Assembly: GCF_029227915.1 (NCBI RefSeq)
Contig: NC_079887.1
Coordinates: forward strand, 2,108,001 to 2,172,000
Length of the DNA: 64,000 nucleotides
Origin: Hydractinia symbiolongicarpus
Lineage: Eukaryota > Cnidaria > Hydrozoa > Anthoathecata > Hydractiniidae
Direction of reading: 5' to 3'
Each line of letters begins with the position of its first letter. Within the stretch, counting starts at the first letter, position 1. The translations under genes and the position numbers were made by a program. Shown piece by piece: positions 48,047 through 59,700 of the stretch. A model generated the notes under the pieces. That model made no database searches. It was not told the origin of the DNA and saw only the letters and a program-made list of their open reading frames with translations.

Positions 48047-50049
48047 CCGGCAAACGAAAACCTGGGGTTTCCCGTAAATCCCGGACTCGGCCCGTATAGT
48101 CAAAAGTATACAAAGAAAGTACGCAAGGAGTAAACTCATTTCCCGAACGATTTTTTAAATTATTTTTTTACCACTAAAACGCATGGGACTTTTACTTTTC
48201 AGAAATGTTTTCATTTTTGATGAGACGCTTAATGAAAGTGGTTTAATCGCCGGCAAACGAAAACCCGCGATTTCCCGTAAATCCCGGGCTTGGCCGGTAT
48301 AGTCGAATGTATACAAAGAAAGTACCCTGTGAGTAAACTCATTTCCAAAACGATTTTTTAAATTATCTTTTCACCAATAAAACGCATGAGACTTGTAGTT
48401 TTCAAAAATGTTTTCATTTTTGATGAGACGCTGAATTAGAGAAGTTTAATCGCCGGCAAACGAAAACCCGCCATTTCCCGTAAACCCCGGACTCGGCCCG
48501 TATAGTCAAAAGTATACAAAGAAAGTACGCAAGGAGTAAACTCATTTCCCGAACGATTTTTTAAATTATTTTTTTACCACTAAAACGCATGAGACTTGTA
48601 GTTTTCAAAAATGTTTTCATTTTTGATGAGACGGTTAATGAAAGAAGTTTAATCGCCGGCAAACGAAAACCCGCGATTTGCCGTAAATCCCGGGCTTGGC
48701 CCGTATTGTCGAATGTAAACAAAGAAAGTACCCTGTGAGTAAACTCATTTCCCGAACGATTTTTTAAATTATCTTTTTACCACTAAAACGCATGCGACTT
48801 GTAGTTTTCAGAAATGTTTTCATTTTTGATGAGACGCTGAATAAAAGAAGTTTAACCGCCGGCAAACGAAAACCTGCGATTTCCCGTAAATCCCGGACTC
48901 GGCCCGTATAGTCAAAAGTATACAAAGAAAGAGCCCAGGGAGTAAACTAATTTCCCAAACGATTTTTTGAATTATTATTTCACCACTAAAGCCCATGAGA
49001 CTTGTAGTTTTTAAAAATGTTTTCATTTTTGATGAGACGCTGAATAATAGAAGTTTAATCGCCGGCAAACGAAAACCCGCGATTTCCCGTAAATCCCGGA
49101 CTCGGCTCGTATAGTCAAAAGTATACAAAGAAAGTACCCAGGGAGTAAACTCAATTCCCAAACGATTTTTTAAATCATTTTTTCACCACTAAAACGCATG
49201 AGACTTTTACTTTTTACAAATGTTTTCATTTTTGATGAGACGCTTAATGAAAGTGGTTTAATCGCCGGCAAACGAAAACCCGCGATTTCCCGTAAATCCC
49301 GGGCTTGGCCGGTATAGTCGAATGTATACAAAGAAAGTACCCAAGGAGTAAACTCATTTCCCGAACGATTTTTTAAATTATTTTTTTACCACTAAAACGC
49401 ACGAGACTTGTAGTTTTCAAAAATGTTTTCATTTTTGATAAGACGCTGAATAAAAGAAGTTTAATCACCGGCAAACGAAAACCCTCGATTTCCCGTAAAT
49501 CCCCGGCTTGGCTCGTATAGTCAAAAGTAAACAAAGAAAGTACCCAGGGAGTAAACTCATTTTCGGAACGATTTTTTAAATTACTTTTTCACCACTAAAA
49601 CGCATGAGACTTCTAGTTTTCAAAAATGTTTTCATTTTTGATGACACGCTTAATAAAAGAAGTTTAATCGCCGGCAAACGAAAACCCGCGATTTCCCGTA
49701 AATCCCGGGCTTGGCCCGTATAGTCGAATGTATACAAAGAAAGTACCCTTTGAGTAAACTCATTTCCAGAACGATTTTTTAAATTATCTTTTCACCACTA
49801 AAACGCATGAGACTTGCAGTTTTCAAAAATGTTTTCATTTTTGATGACACGCTTTATAAAAGAGGTTTAATCGCCGGCAAACGAAATCCCGCGATTTCCC
49901 GTAAATCCCGGGCTTGGCCCGTATAGTCGAATGTATACAAAGAAAGTACCCAGGGAGTAAACTCATTTCCCGAACGATTTTTTAAATTTTTTTCTCACCA
50001 CTAAAACGAATGAGACTTGTAGTTTTCAAAAATGTTTTCATTTTTGATG
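48047..50049. repeat. 10-mer HOR, copy 2 (offset 2,030 bp)
   Basis: Repeats copy 1 with only two differences found by eye over about 2.0 kb: CATGAGAC/CATGCGAC near 46755/48785, and a C-to-T in TTTTTTCACC/TTTTTTTACC near 47357/49387. Homology ends where copy 1 reads GATGACACGC and copy 2's end reads GATGAGACGC (about 50,050). At about 99.9% identity it is among the youngest duplications in the window. Confidence 0.93.
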
Positions 50050-50389
50050 AGACGCTTAATGAAAGAGGTTTAATCGCCGGCAAACGAAAACCTGCGATTT
50101 CCCGTAAATCCCGGACTCGGCCCGTATAGTCAAAAGTATACAAAGAAAGTGCTCAGGGAGTAAACTAATTTCCCAAACGATTTTTTGAATTATTATTTCA
50201 CCACTAAAGCCCATGAGACTTGTAGTTTTTAAAAATGTTTTCATTTTTGATGAGACGCTGAATAAAAGAAGTTTAATCGCCGGCAAACGAAAACCCGCGA
50301 TTTCCCGTAAATCCCGGACTCGGCCCGTATAGTCAAAAGTATACAAAGAAAGTACCCAGGGAGTAAACTCAATTCCCAAACGATTTTTT
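50050..50389. repeat. Linker monomers between the 10-mer and 21-mer blocks
   Basis: One full monomer and parts of two. The 50215 copy has AACTAATTTCCCAAACG and TTTTTTGAATTATTATTTC, as in 43516, 46967 and 48997. It therefore looks like a further partial copy of the 10-mer interior, joined directly to the next HOR. Confidence 0.7.
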
Positions 50390-53300
50390 AAATTATTATT
50401 TCACCACTAAAACGCATGAGACTTTTACTTTTTACAAATGTTTTCATTTTTGATGAGACGCTTAATGAAAGTGGTTTAATCGCCGGCAAACGAAAACCCG
50501 CGATTTCCCGTAAATCCCGGGCTTGGCCGGTATAGTCGAATGTATACAAAGAAAGTACCCAAGGAGTAAACTCATTTCCCGAACGATTTTTTAAATTATT
50601 TTTTCACCACTAAAACGCATGAGACTTGTAGTTTTCAGAAATGTTTTCATTTTTGATGAGACGCTTAATGAAAATTGTTTAATCGCCGGCAAACGAAAAC
50701 CCGCGACTTCCCGTAAATCCCGGGCTTGGCCCGTATAGTGGAATGTATACAAAGAAAGTACCCTGTGAGTAAACTCATTTCCGAAATGATTTTTTCAATT
50801 ATCTTTTCACCACTAAAACACATAAGACTTGCAGTTTTCAAAATTGTTTTCATTTCTGATGAGACGCTGAATAAAAGAAGTTTAATCGCTGGCAAACGAA
50901 AACCCGAGATTTCCCGTAAATCCCGGGCTTGGCCCGTATAGTCAAAGGGCATACAAAGATAGTACCCAGGGAGTAAACTCATTTCCCGAACGATTTTTTA
51001 AATTACTTTTTCACCACTAAAATGCATGAGACTTGTAGTTTTCAGAAATGTTTTCATTTTTGATGAGACGCTTAATGAAAGTGGTTTAATCGCCGGCAAA
51101 CGAAAACCCGCGATTTCCCGTAAATCCCGTGCTTGGCCCGTATAGTCGAATGTATACAAAGAAAGTACCCAGGGAGTAAACTCATTTCCCGAACGATTTT
51201 TTAAATTATTTTTTCACCACTAAAACGCATGAGACTTGTAGTTTTCAAAATTGTTTTCCTTTTTGATGAGACGCTGAATGAAAGAAGTTTAATTGCCGGC
51301 AAACGAAAACCCGAGATTTCCCGTAAATCCCGGGCTTGGCCCGTATAGTCAAAGGGCATACAAAGATAGTACCCAGGGAGTAAACTCATTTCCCGAACGA
51401 TTTTTTAAATTATTTTTTCACCACTAAAACGCATGAGACTTGTAGTTTTCAAAAATGTTTTCCTTTTTGATGAGACGCTGAATGAAAGAAGTTTAATTGC
51501 CGGCAAACGGAAACCCGCGATTTCCCGTAAATCCCGGACTCGGCCCGTATAGTCAAAAGTATACAAAGAAAGTACCCAGGGAGTAAACTCATTTCCCGAA
51601 CGATTTTTTAAATTACTTTTTCACCACTAAAATGCATGAGACTTGTAGTTTTCAGAAATGTTTTCATTTTTGATGAGACGCTTAATGAAAGTGGTTTAAT
51701 CGCCGGCAAACGAAAACCCGCGATTTCCCGTAAATCCCGGGCTTGGCCTGTATAGTCGAATGTATACAAAGAAAGTACCCTGTGAGTAAACTCATTTCCA
51801 GAACGATTTTTTAAATTATTTTTTCACCACTAAAACGCATAAGACTTGTAGTTTTCAAAAATGTTTTCATTTTTGATGAGACGCTGAATGAAGGAAGTTT
51901 AATTGCCGGCAAACGAAAACCCGCGATTTCCCGTAAATCCCGGGCTTGACCCGTATAGTCGAATGTATACAAAGAAAGTACCCAGTGAGTAAACTCATTT
52001 GCAGAACGATTCTTTAAATTATTTTTTCACCACTAAAACGCATAAGACTTGTAGTTTTCACAAATGTTTTCATTTCTGATGAGACGCTGAATAAAAGAAG
52101 TTTAATCGCCGGCAAACGAAAAGCCGAGATCTCCCGTAAATCCCAGGCTTGGCCCGTATAGTCAAAAGCATACAAAGATAGTACCCAGGGAGTAAACTCA
52201 TTTCCCGAACGATTTTTTAATTTATTTTTTCACCACTAAAACGCATGAGACTTGTAGTTTTCAAAAATGTTTTCCTTTTTGATGAGACGCTGAATGAAAG
52301 AAGTTTAATTGCCGGCAAACGGAAACCCGCGATTTCCCGTAAATCCCGGACTCGGCCCGTATAGTCAAAAGTATACAAAGAAAGTACCCAGGGAGTAAAC
52401 TCATTTCCCGAACGATTTTTTAAATTACTTTTTCACCACTAAAATGCATGAGACTTGTAGTTTTCAGAAATGTTTTCATTTTTGATGAGACGCTTAATGA
52501 AAGTGGTTTAATCGCCGGCAAACGAAAACCCGCGATTTCCCGTAAATCCCGGGCTTGGCCTGTATAGTCGAATGTATACAAAGAAAGTACCCTGTGAGTA
52601 AACTCATTTCCAGAACGATTTTTTAAATTATTTTTTCACCACTAAAACGCATAAGACTTGTAGTTTTCAAAAATGTTTTCATTTTTGATGAGACGCTGAA
52701 TGAAGGAAGTTTAATTGCCGGCAAACGAAAACCCGCGATTTCCCGTAAATCCCGGGCTTGACCCGTATAGTCGAATGTATACAAAGAAAGTACCCAGTGA
52801 GTAAACTCATTTGCAGAACGATTCTTTAAATTATTTTTTCACCACTAAAACGCATAAGACTTGTAGTTTTCACAAATGTTTTCATTTCTGATGAGACGCT
52901 GAATAAAAGAAGTTTAATCGCCGGCAAACGAAAAGCCGAGATCTCCCGTAAATCCCAGGCTTGGCCCGTATAGTCAAAAGCATACAAAGATAGTACCCAG
53001 GGAGTAAACTCATTTCCCGAACGATTTTTTAATTTATTTTTTCACCACTAAAACGCATGAGACTTGTAGTTTTCAAAAATGTTTTCATTTTTGATGACAC
53101 GCTGAATAAAAGAAGTTTAATCGCCGGCAAACGAAAACCCGAGATTTCCCGTAAATCCAGGGCTTGGCCCGTATAGTCAAAAGCATACACAGATAGTACC
53201 CAGGGAGTAAACTAATTTCCCAAACGATTTTTTAAATTATTATTTCACCACTAAAGCCCATGAGACTTGTAGTTTTTAAAAATGTTTTTATTTTTGATGA

Positions 53301-54655
53301 GACGCTGAATAAAAGAAGTTTAATCGCTGGCAAACGAAAACCTTCGATTTCCCGTAAATCCCGGACTCGGCCCGTATAGTCAAAAAGTATACAAAGAAAG
53401 TACCCAGGGAGTAAACTCATTTCCCGAACGATTTTTTAAATTATTATTTCACCACTAAAGCCCATGAGACTTGTAGTTTTTAAAAATGTTTTTATTTTTG
53501 ATGAGACGCTGAATAAAAGAAGTTTAATCGCCGGCAAACGAAAACCCGCAATTTCCCGTAAATCCCGGGCTTGGCCCGTATAGTTGAATGTATACAAAAA
53601 AAGTACCCAGGGAGTAAACTCATTTCCCGAACGATTTTTTAAATTATTTTTTCACCACTAAAACGCATGAGACTTGTAGTTTTCAAAAATGTTTTCCTTT
53701 TTGATGAGACGCTGAATGAAGGAAGTTTAATTGCCGGCAAACGGAAACCCGCGATTTCCCGTAAATCCCGGGCTTGGCCCGTATAGTCGAATGTATACAA
53801 AGAAAGTACTCTGTGAGTAAACTCATTTCCAGAACGATTTTTTAAATTATTTTTTCACCACTAAAACGCATAAGACTTGTAGTTTTCAAAAATGTTTTCA
53901 TTTCTGATGAGACGCTGAATGAAGGAAGTTTAATTGCCGGCAAACGAAAACCCGCGATTTCCCGTAAATCCCGGGCTTGGCCCGTATAGTCGAATGTATA
54001 CAAAGAAAGTACCCTGTGAGTAAACTCATTTGCAGAACGATTCTTTCAATTATTTTTTCACCACTAAAACGCATGAGACTTGTAGTTTTCAAAAATGTTT
54101 TCATTTTTGATGACACGCTGAATAAAAGAAGTTTAATCGCCGGCAAACGAAAACCTGCTATTTCCCGTAAATCCCGGACTCGGCCCGTATAGTCAAAAGT
54201 ATACAAAGAAAGTACCCAGGGAGTAAACTCATTTCCCGAACGATTTTTTAAAATATTTTTTCACCACTAAAACGCATGAGACTTGTAGTTTTCAGAAATG
54301 TTTTCATTTTTGATGAGACGCTTAATGAAAGTGGTTTAATCGCCGGCAAACGAAAACCCGCGATTTCCCGTAAATCCCGGGCTTGGCCCGTATAGTCGAA
54401 TGTATACAAAGAAAGTACCCAGGGAGTAAACTCATTTCCCGAACGATTTTTTAAATTATTTTTTCACCACTAAAACGCATGAGACTTGTAGTTTTCAAAA
54501 ATGTTTTCCTTTTTGATGAGACGCTGAATGAAAGAAGTTTAATTGCCGGCAAACGAAAACCCGCGATTTCCCGTAAATCCCGGGCTTGGCCCGTATAGTC
54601 GAATGTATACAAAGAAAGTACCCAGGGAGTAAACTCATTTCCCGAACGATTTTTT
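50390..54655. repeat. 21-mer HOR, copy 1 (4,266 bp)
   Basis: Twenty-one monomers, landmarks 50418-54481. Private marks: CTTTTACTTTTTACAAATG, GTATAGTGGAATG, TCAAAGGGCATAC (204-bp monomers), TTACTTTTTCACC with AAAATGCATG, CATTTGCAGAACGATTC, AAGCCGAGATCTCCC, CAAAAAGTATAC and TTTTTTAAAATATTTTTTC. It contains an internal 812-bp tandem duplication that copy 2 lacks. Confidence 0.9.
51436..53084. repeat. Nested 4-mer tandem duplication, 812-bp period
   Basis: 51,436-52,272 and 52,248-53,084 match throughout by eye. The unit holds an AAAATGCATG/CAGAAATG monomer, two ATAAGACTTG monomers and one CATGAGAC monomer with CCTTTTTGATG. The downstream HOR copy (54,656-58,109) has one version only. So either this duplication is younger than the 21-mer/17-mer duplication, or copy 2 lost a unit. 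Confidence 0.9.
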
Positions 54656-57600
54656 AAATTATTATTTCACCACTAAAACGCATGAGACTTTTACTTTTTA
54701 CAAATGTTTTCATTTTTGATGAGACGCTTAATGAAAGTGGTTTAATCGCCGGCAAACGAAAACCCGCGATTTCCCGTAAATCCCGGGCTTGGCCGGTATA
54801 GTCGAATGTATACAAAGAAAGTACCCAAGGAGTAAACTCATTTCCCGAACGATTTTTTAAATTATTTTTTCACCACTAAAACGCATGAGACTTGTAGTTT
54901 TCAGAAATGTTTTCATTTTTGATGAGACGCTTAATGAAAATTGTTTAATCGCCGGCAAACGAAAACCCGCGACTTCCCGTAAATCCCGGGCTTGGCCCGT
55001 ATAGTGGAATGTATACAAAGAAAGTACCCTGTGAGTAAACTCATTTCCGAAATGATTTTTTCAATTATCTTTTCACCACTAAAACGCATAAGACTTGCAG
55101 TTTTCAAAATTGTTTTCATTTCTGATGAGACGCTGAATAAAAGAAGTTTAATCGCTGGCAAACGAAAACCCGAGATTTCCCGTAAATCCCGGGCTTGGCC
55201 CGTATAGTCAAAGGGCATACAAAGATAGTACCCAGGGAGTAAACTCATTTCCCGAACGATTTTTTAAATTACTTTTTCACCACTAAAATGCATGAGACTT
55301 GTAGTTTTCAGAAATGTTTTCATTTTTGATGAGACGCTTAATGAAAGTGGTTTAATCGCCGGCAAACGAAAAGCCGCGATTTCCCGTAAATCCCGTGCTT
55401 GGCCCGTATAGTCGAATGTATACAAAGAAAGTACCCAGGGAGTAAACTCATTTCCCGAACGATTTTTTAAATTATTTTTTCACCACTAAAACGCATGAGA
55501 CTTGTAGTTTTCAAAATTGTTTTCCTTTTTGATGAGACGCTGAATGAAAGAAGTTTAATTGCCGGCAAACGAAAACCCGAGATTTCCCGTAAATCCCGGG
55601 CTTGGCCCGTATAGTCAAAGGGCATACAAAGATAGTACCCAGGGAGTAAACTCATTTCCCGAACGATTTTTTAAATTATTTTTTCACCACTAAAACGCAT
55701 GAGACTTGTAGTTTTCAAAAATGTTTTCCTTTTTGATGAGACGCTGAATGAAAGAAGTTTAATTGCCGGCAAACGGAAACCCGCGATTTCCCGTAAATCC
55801 CGGACTCGGCCCGTATAGTCAAAAGTATACAAAGAAAGTACCCAGGGAGTAAACTCATTTCCCGAACGATTTTTTAAATTACTTTTTCACCACTAAAATG
55901 CATGAGACTTGTAGTTTTCAGAAATGTTTTCATTTTTGATGAGACGCTTAATGAAAGTGGTTTAATCGCCGGCAAACGAAAACCCGCGATTTCCCGTAAA
56001 TCCCGGGCTTGGCCTGTATAGTCGAATGTATACAAAGAAAGTACCCTGTGAGTAAACTCATTTCCAGAACGATTTTTTAAATTATTTTTTCACCACTAAA
56101 ACGCATAAGACTTGTAGTTTTCAAAAATGTTTTCATTTTTGATGAGACGCTGAATGAAGGAAGTTTAATTGCCGGCAAACGAAAACCCGCGATTTCCCGT
56201 AAATCCCGGGCTTGACCCGTATAGTCGAATGTATACAAAGAAAGTACCCAGTGAGTAAACTCATTTGCAGAACGATTCTTTAAATTATTTTTTCACCACT
56301 AAAACGCATAAGACTTGTAGTTTTCACAAATGTTTTCATTTCTGATGAGACGCTGAATAAAAGAAGTTTAATCGCCGGCAAACGAAAAGCCGAGATCTCC
56401 CGTAAATCCCAGGCTTGGCCCGTATAGTCAAAAGCATACAAAGATAGTACCCAGGGAGTAAACTCATTTCCCAAACGATTTTTTAATGTATTTTTTCACC
56501 ACTAAAACGCATGAGACTTGTAGTTTTCAAAAATGTTTTCATTTTTGATGACACGCTGAATAAAAGAAGTTTAATCGCCGGCAAACGAAAACCCGAGATT
56601 TCCCGTAAATCCAGGGCTTGGCCCGTATAGTCAAAAGCATACACAGATAGTACCCAGGGAGTAAACTAATTTCCCAAACGATTTTTTAAATTATTATTTC
56701 ACCACTAAAGCCCATGAGACTTGTAGTTTTTAAAAATGTTTTTATTTTTGATGAGACGCTGAATAAAAGAAGTTTAATCGCTGGCAAACGAAAACCTTCG
56801 ATTTCCCGTAAATCCCGGACTCGGCCCGTATAGTCAAAAAGTATACAAAGAAAGTACCCAGGGAGTAAACTCATTTCCCGAACGATTTTTTAAATTATTA
56901 TTTCACCACTAAAGCCCATGAGACTTGTAGTTTTTAAAAATGTTTTTATTTTTGATGAGACGCTGAATAAAAGAAGTTTAATCGCCGGCAAACGAAAACC
57001 CGCAATTTCCCGTAAATCCCGGGCTTGGCCCGTATAGTTGAATGTATACAAAAAAAGTACCCAGGGAGTAAACTCATTTCCCGAACGATTTTTTAAATTA
57101 TTTTTTCACCACTAAAACGCATGAGACTTGTAGTTTTCAAAAATGTTTTCCTTTTTGATGAGACGCTGAATGAAGGAAGTTTAATTGCCGGCAAACGGAA
57201 ACCCGCGATTTCCCGTAAATCCCGGGCTTGGCCCGTATAGTCGAATGTATACAAAGAAAGTACTCTGTGAGTAAACTCATTTCCAGAACGATTTTTTAAA
57301 TTATTTTTTCACCACTAAAACGCATAAGACTTGTAGTTTTCAAAAATGTTTTCATTTCTGATGAGACGCTGAATGAAGGAAGTTTAATTGCCGGCAAACG
57401 AAACCCCGCGATTTCCCGTAAATCCCGGGCTTGGCCCGTATAGTCGAATGTATACAAAGAAAGTACCCTGTGAGTAAACTCATTTGCAGAACGATTCTTT
57501 CAATTATTTTTTCACCACTAAAACGCATGAGACTTGTAGTTTTCAAAAATGTTTTCATTTTTGATGACACGCTGAATAAAAGAAGTTTAATCGCCGGCAA

Positions 57601-58109
57601 ACGAAAACCTGCTATTTCCCGTAAATCCCGGACTCGGCCCGTATAGTCAAAAGTATACAAAGAAAGTACCCAGGGAGTAAACTCATTTCCCGAACGATTT
57701 TTTAAAATATTTTTTCACCACTAAAACGCATGAGACTTGTAGTTTTTAGAAATGTTTTCATTTTTGATGAGACGCTTAATGAAAGTGGTTTAATCGCCGG
57801 CAAACGAAAACCCGCGATTTCCCGTAAATCCCGGGCTTGGCCCGTATAGTCGAATGTATACAAAGAAAGTACCCAGGGAGTAAACTCATTTCCCGAACGA
57901 TTTTTTAAATTATTTTTTCACCACTAAAACGCATGAGACTTGTAGTTTTCAAAAATGTTTTCCTTTTTGATGAGACGCTGAATGAAAGAAGTTTAATTGC
58001 CGGCAAACGAAAACCCGCGATTTCCCGTAAATCCCGGGCTTGGCCCGTATAGTCGAATGTATACAAAGAAAGTACCCAGGGAGTAAACTCATTTCCCGAA
58101 CGATTTTTT
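54656..58109. repeat. 21-mer HOR, copy 2, as a 17-mer (3,454 bp)
   Basis: Matches copy 1 at offset 4,266 bp over 54.66 to ~56.2 kb, then at offset 3,454 bp to its end. The difference, 812 bp, is exactly four monomers. Scattered substitutions separate the copies (for example ACACATAAG/ACGCATAAG near 50820/55086, AAAACCCGCG/AAAGCCGCG near 51105/55371, TTTATTTTTTC/TGTATTTTTTC near 56488). Its last monomer is doubled: 57,879-58,081 and the next 203 bp are almost identical. Confidence 0.9.
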
Positions 58110-59700
58110 AAATTATTTTTTCACCACTAAAACGCATGAGACTTGTAGTTTTCAAAAATGTTTTCCTTTTTGATGAGACGCTGAATGAAAGAAGTTTAAT
58201 TGCCGGCAAACGAAAACCCGCGATTTCCCGTAAATCCCGGGCTTGGCCTGTATAGTCGAATGTATACAAAGAAAGTACCCTGTGAGTAAACTCATTTCCA
58301 GAACGATTTTTTAAATTATTTTTTCACCACTAAAACGCATAAGACTTGTAGTTTTCAAAAATGTTTTCATTTCTGATGAGACGCTGAATGAAGGAAGTTT
58401 AATTGCCGGCAAACGAAAACCCGCGAATTCCCGTAAATCCCGGGCTTGGCCCGTATAGTCGAATGTATACAAAGAAAGTACCCTGTGAGTAAACTCATTT
58501 CCAGAACGATTTTTTAAATTATTTTTTCACCACTAAAACGCATAAGACTTGTAGTTTTCACAAATGTTTTCATTTCTGATGAGACGCTGAATAAAAGAAG
58601 TTTAATCGCCGGCAAACAAAAACCCGAGATTTCCCGTAAATCCCGGGCTTGGCCCGTATAGTCAAAAGCATACAAAGATAGTGCCCAGGGAGTAAACTCA
58701 TTTCCCGAACGATTTTTTAATTTATTTTTTCACCACTAAAACGCATGAGACTTGTAGTTTTCAAAAATGTTTTCATTTTTGATGACACGCTAAATAAAAG
58801 AAGTTTAATCGCCGGCAAACGAAAACCTGCGATTTTCCGTAAATCCCGGATTCGGCCCGTATAGTCAAAAGTATATAAAGAAAGTACCCAGGGAGTAAAC
58901 TAATTTCCCAAACGATTTTTTAAATTATTATTTCACCACTAAAGCCCATGAGACTTGTAGTTTATAAAAATGTTTTCATTCTTGATGAGACGCTGAATAA
59001 AAGAAGTTTAATCGCCGGCAAACGAAAACCTTCGATTTCCCGTAAAACCCGGACTTGGCCCGTATAGTCAAAAGTATACAAAGAAAGTACCTAGGGTGTA
59101 AACTCATTTCCCGAACTATTTTTTAAATTATTATTTCACCACTAAAGCCCATGAGACTTGTAGTTTTTAAAAATGTTTCCATTTTTGATGAGACGCTGAA
59201 TAAAAGAAGTTTAATCGCCGGCAAACGAAAACCTGCGACTTCCCGTAAATCCCGGACTCGGCCTGTATAGTCAAAAGTATACAAAGAAAGTACCCAGAGA
59301 GTAAACTCATTTCCCGAACGATTTTTTAAATTATTTTTTAACCACTAAAACGCATGAGACTTGTCGTTTTCAGAAATGTTTTCATTTTTGATGAGACGCT
59401 TAATGAAAGTGGTTTAATGGCCGGCAAACGAAAACCTGCGATTTCCCGTAAATCCCGGGCTTGGCCCGTATAGTCGTATGTATACAAAGAAAGCACCCAG
59501 AGAGTAAACTCATTTCGCGAACGATTTTTTAAATTATTTTTTCACCACTAAAACGCATGAGACTTGTAGTTTTCAAAAATGTTTTCCTTTTTGATGAGAC
59601 GCTGAATGAAAGAAGTTTAATCGCCGGCAAACGAAAACCCGCCATTTCCCGTAAACCCCGGACTCGGCCCGTATAGTCAAAAGTATACAAAGAAATTACC
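58110..59700. repeat. Mosaic monomers, no clear HOR
   Basis: Landmarks 58138-59559. The first few continue the 53-58 kb style (CCTTTTTGATG, ATAAGACTTG, CACAAATG with CATTTCTGATG). Then come 58950 (AACTAATTTCCC, AAACCTTCG), 59153 (GAACTATT, ATGTTTCC) and B-like 59356. No repeated multi-monomer unit was found, and no foreign sequence. Confidence 0.72.

Noticed and set aside
32-57660. Dozens of open reading frames of 61-132 codons, mostly minus strand, with near-identical products
   Set aside because: Each is the same stretch of the monomer read again. A 203-bp period shifts frame at each copy, and subtypes with 1-2-bp indels break it freely. There is no codon-biased conservation, no gene-like spacing and no match to a protein family I know.
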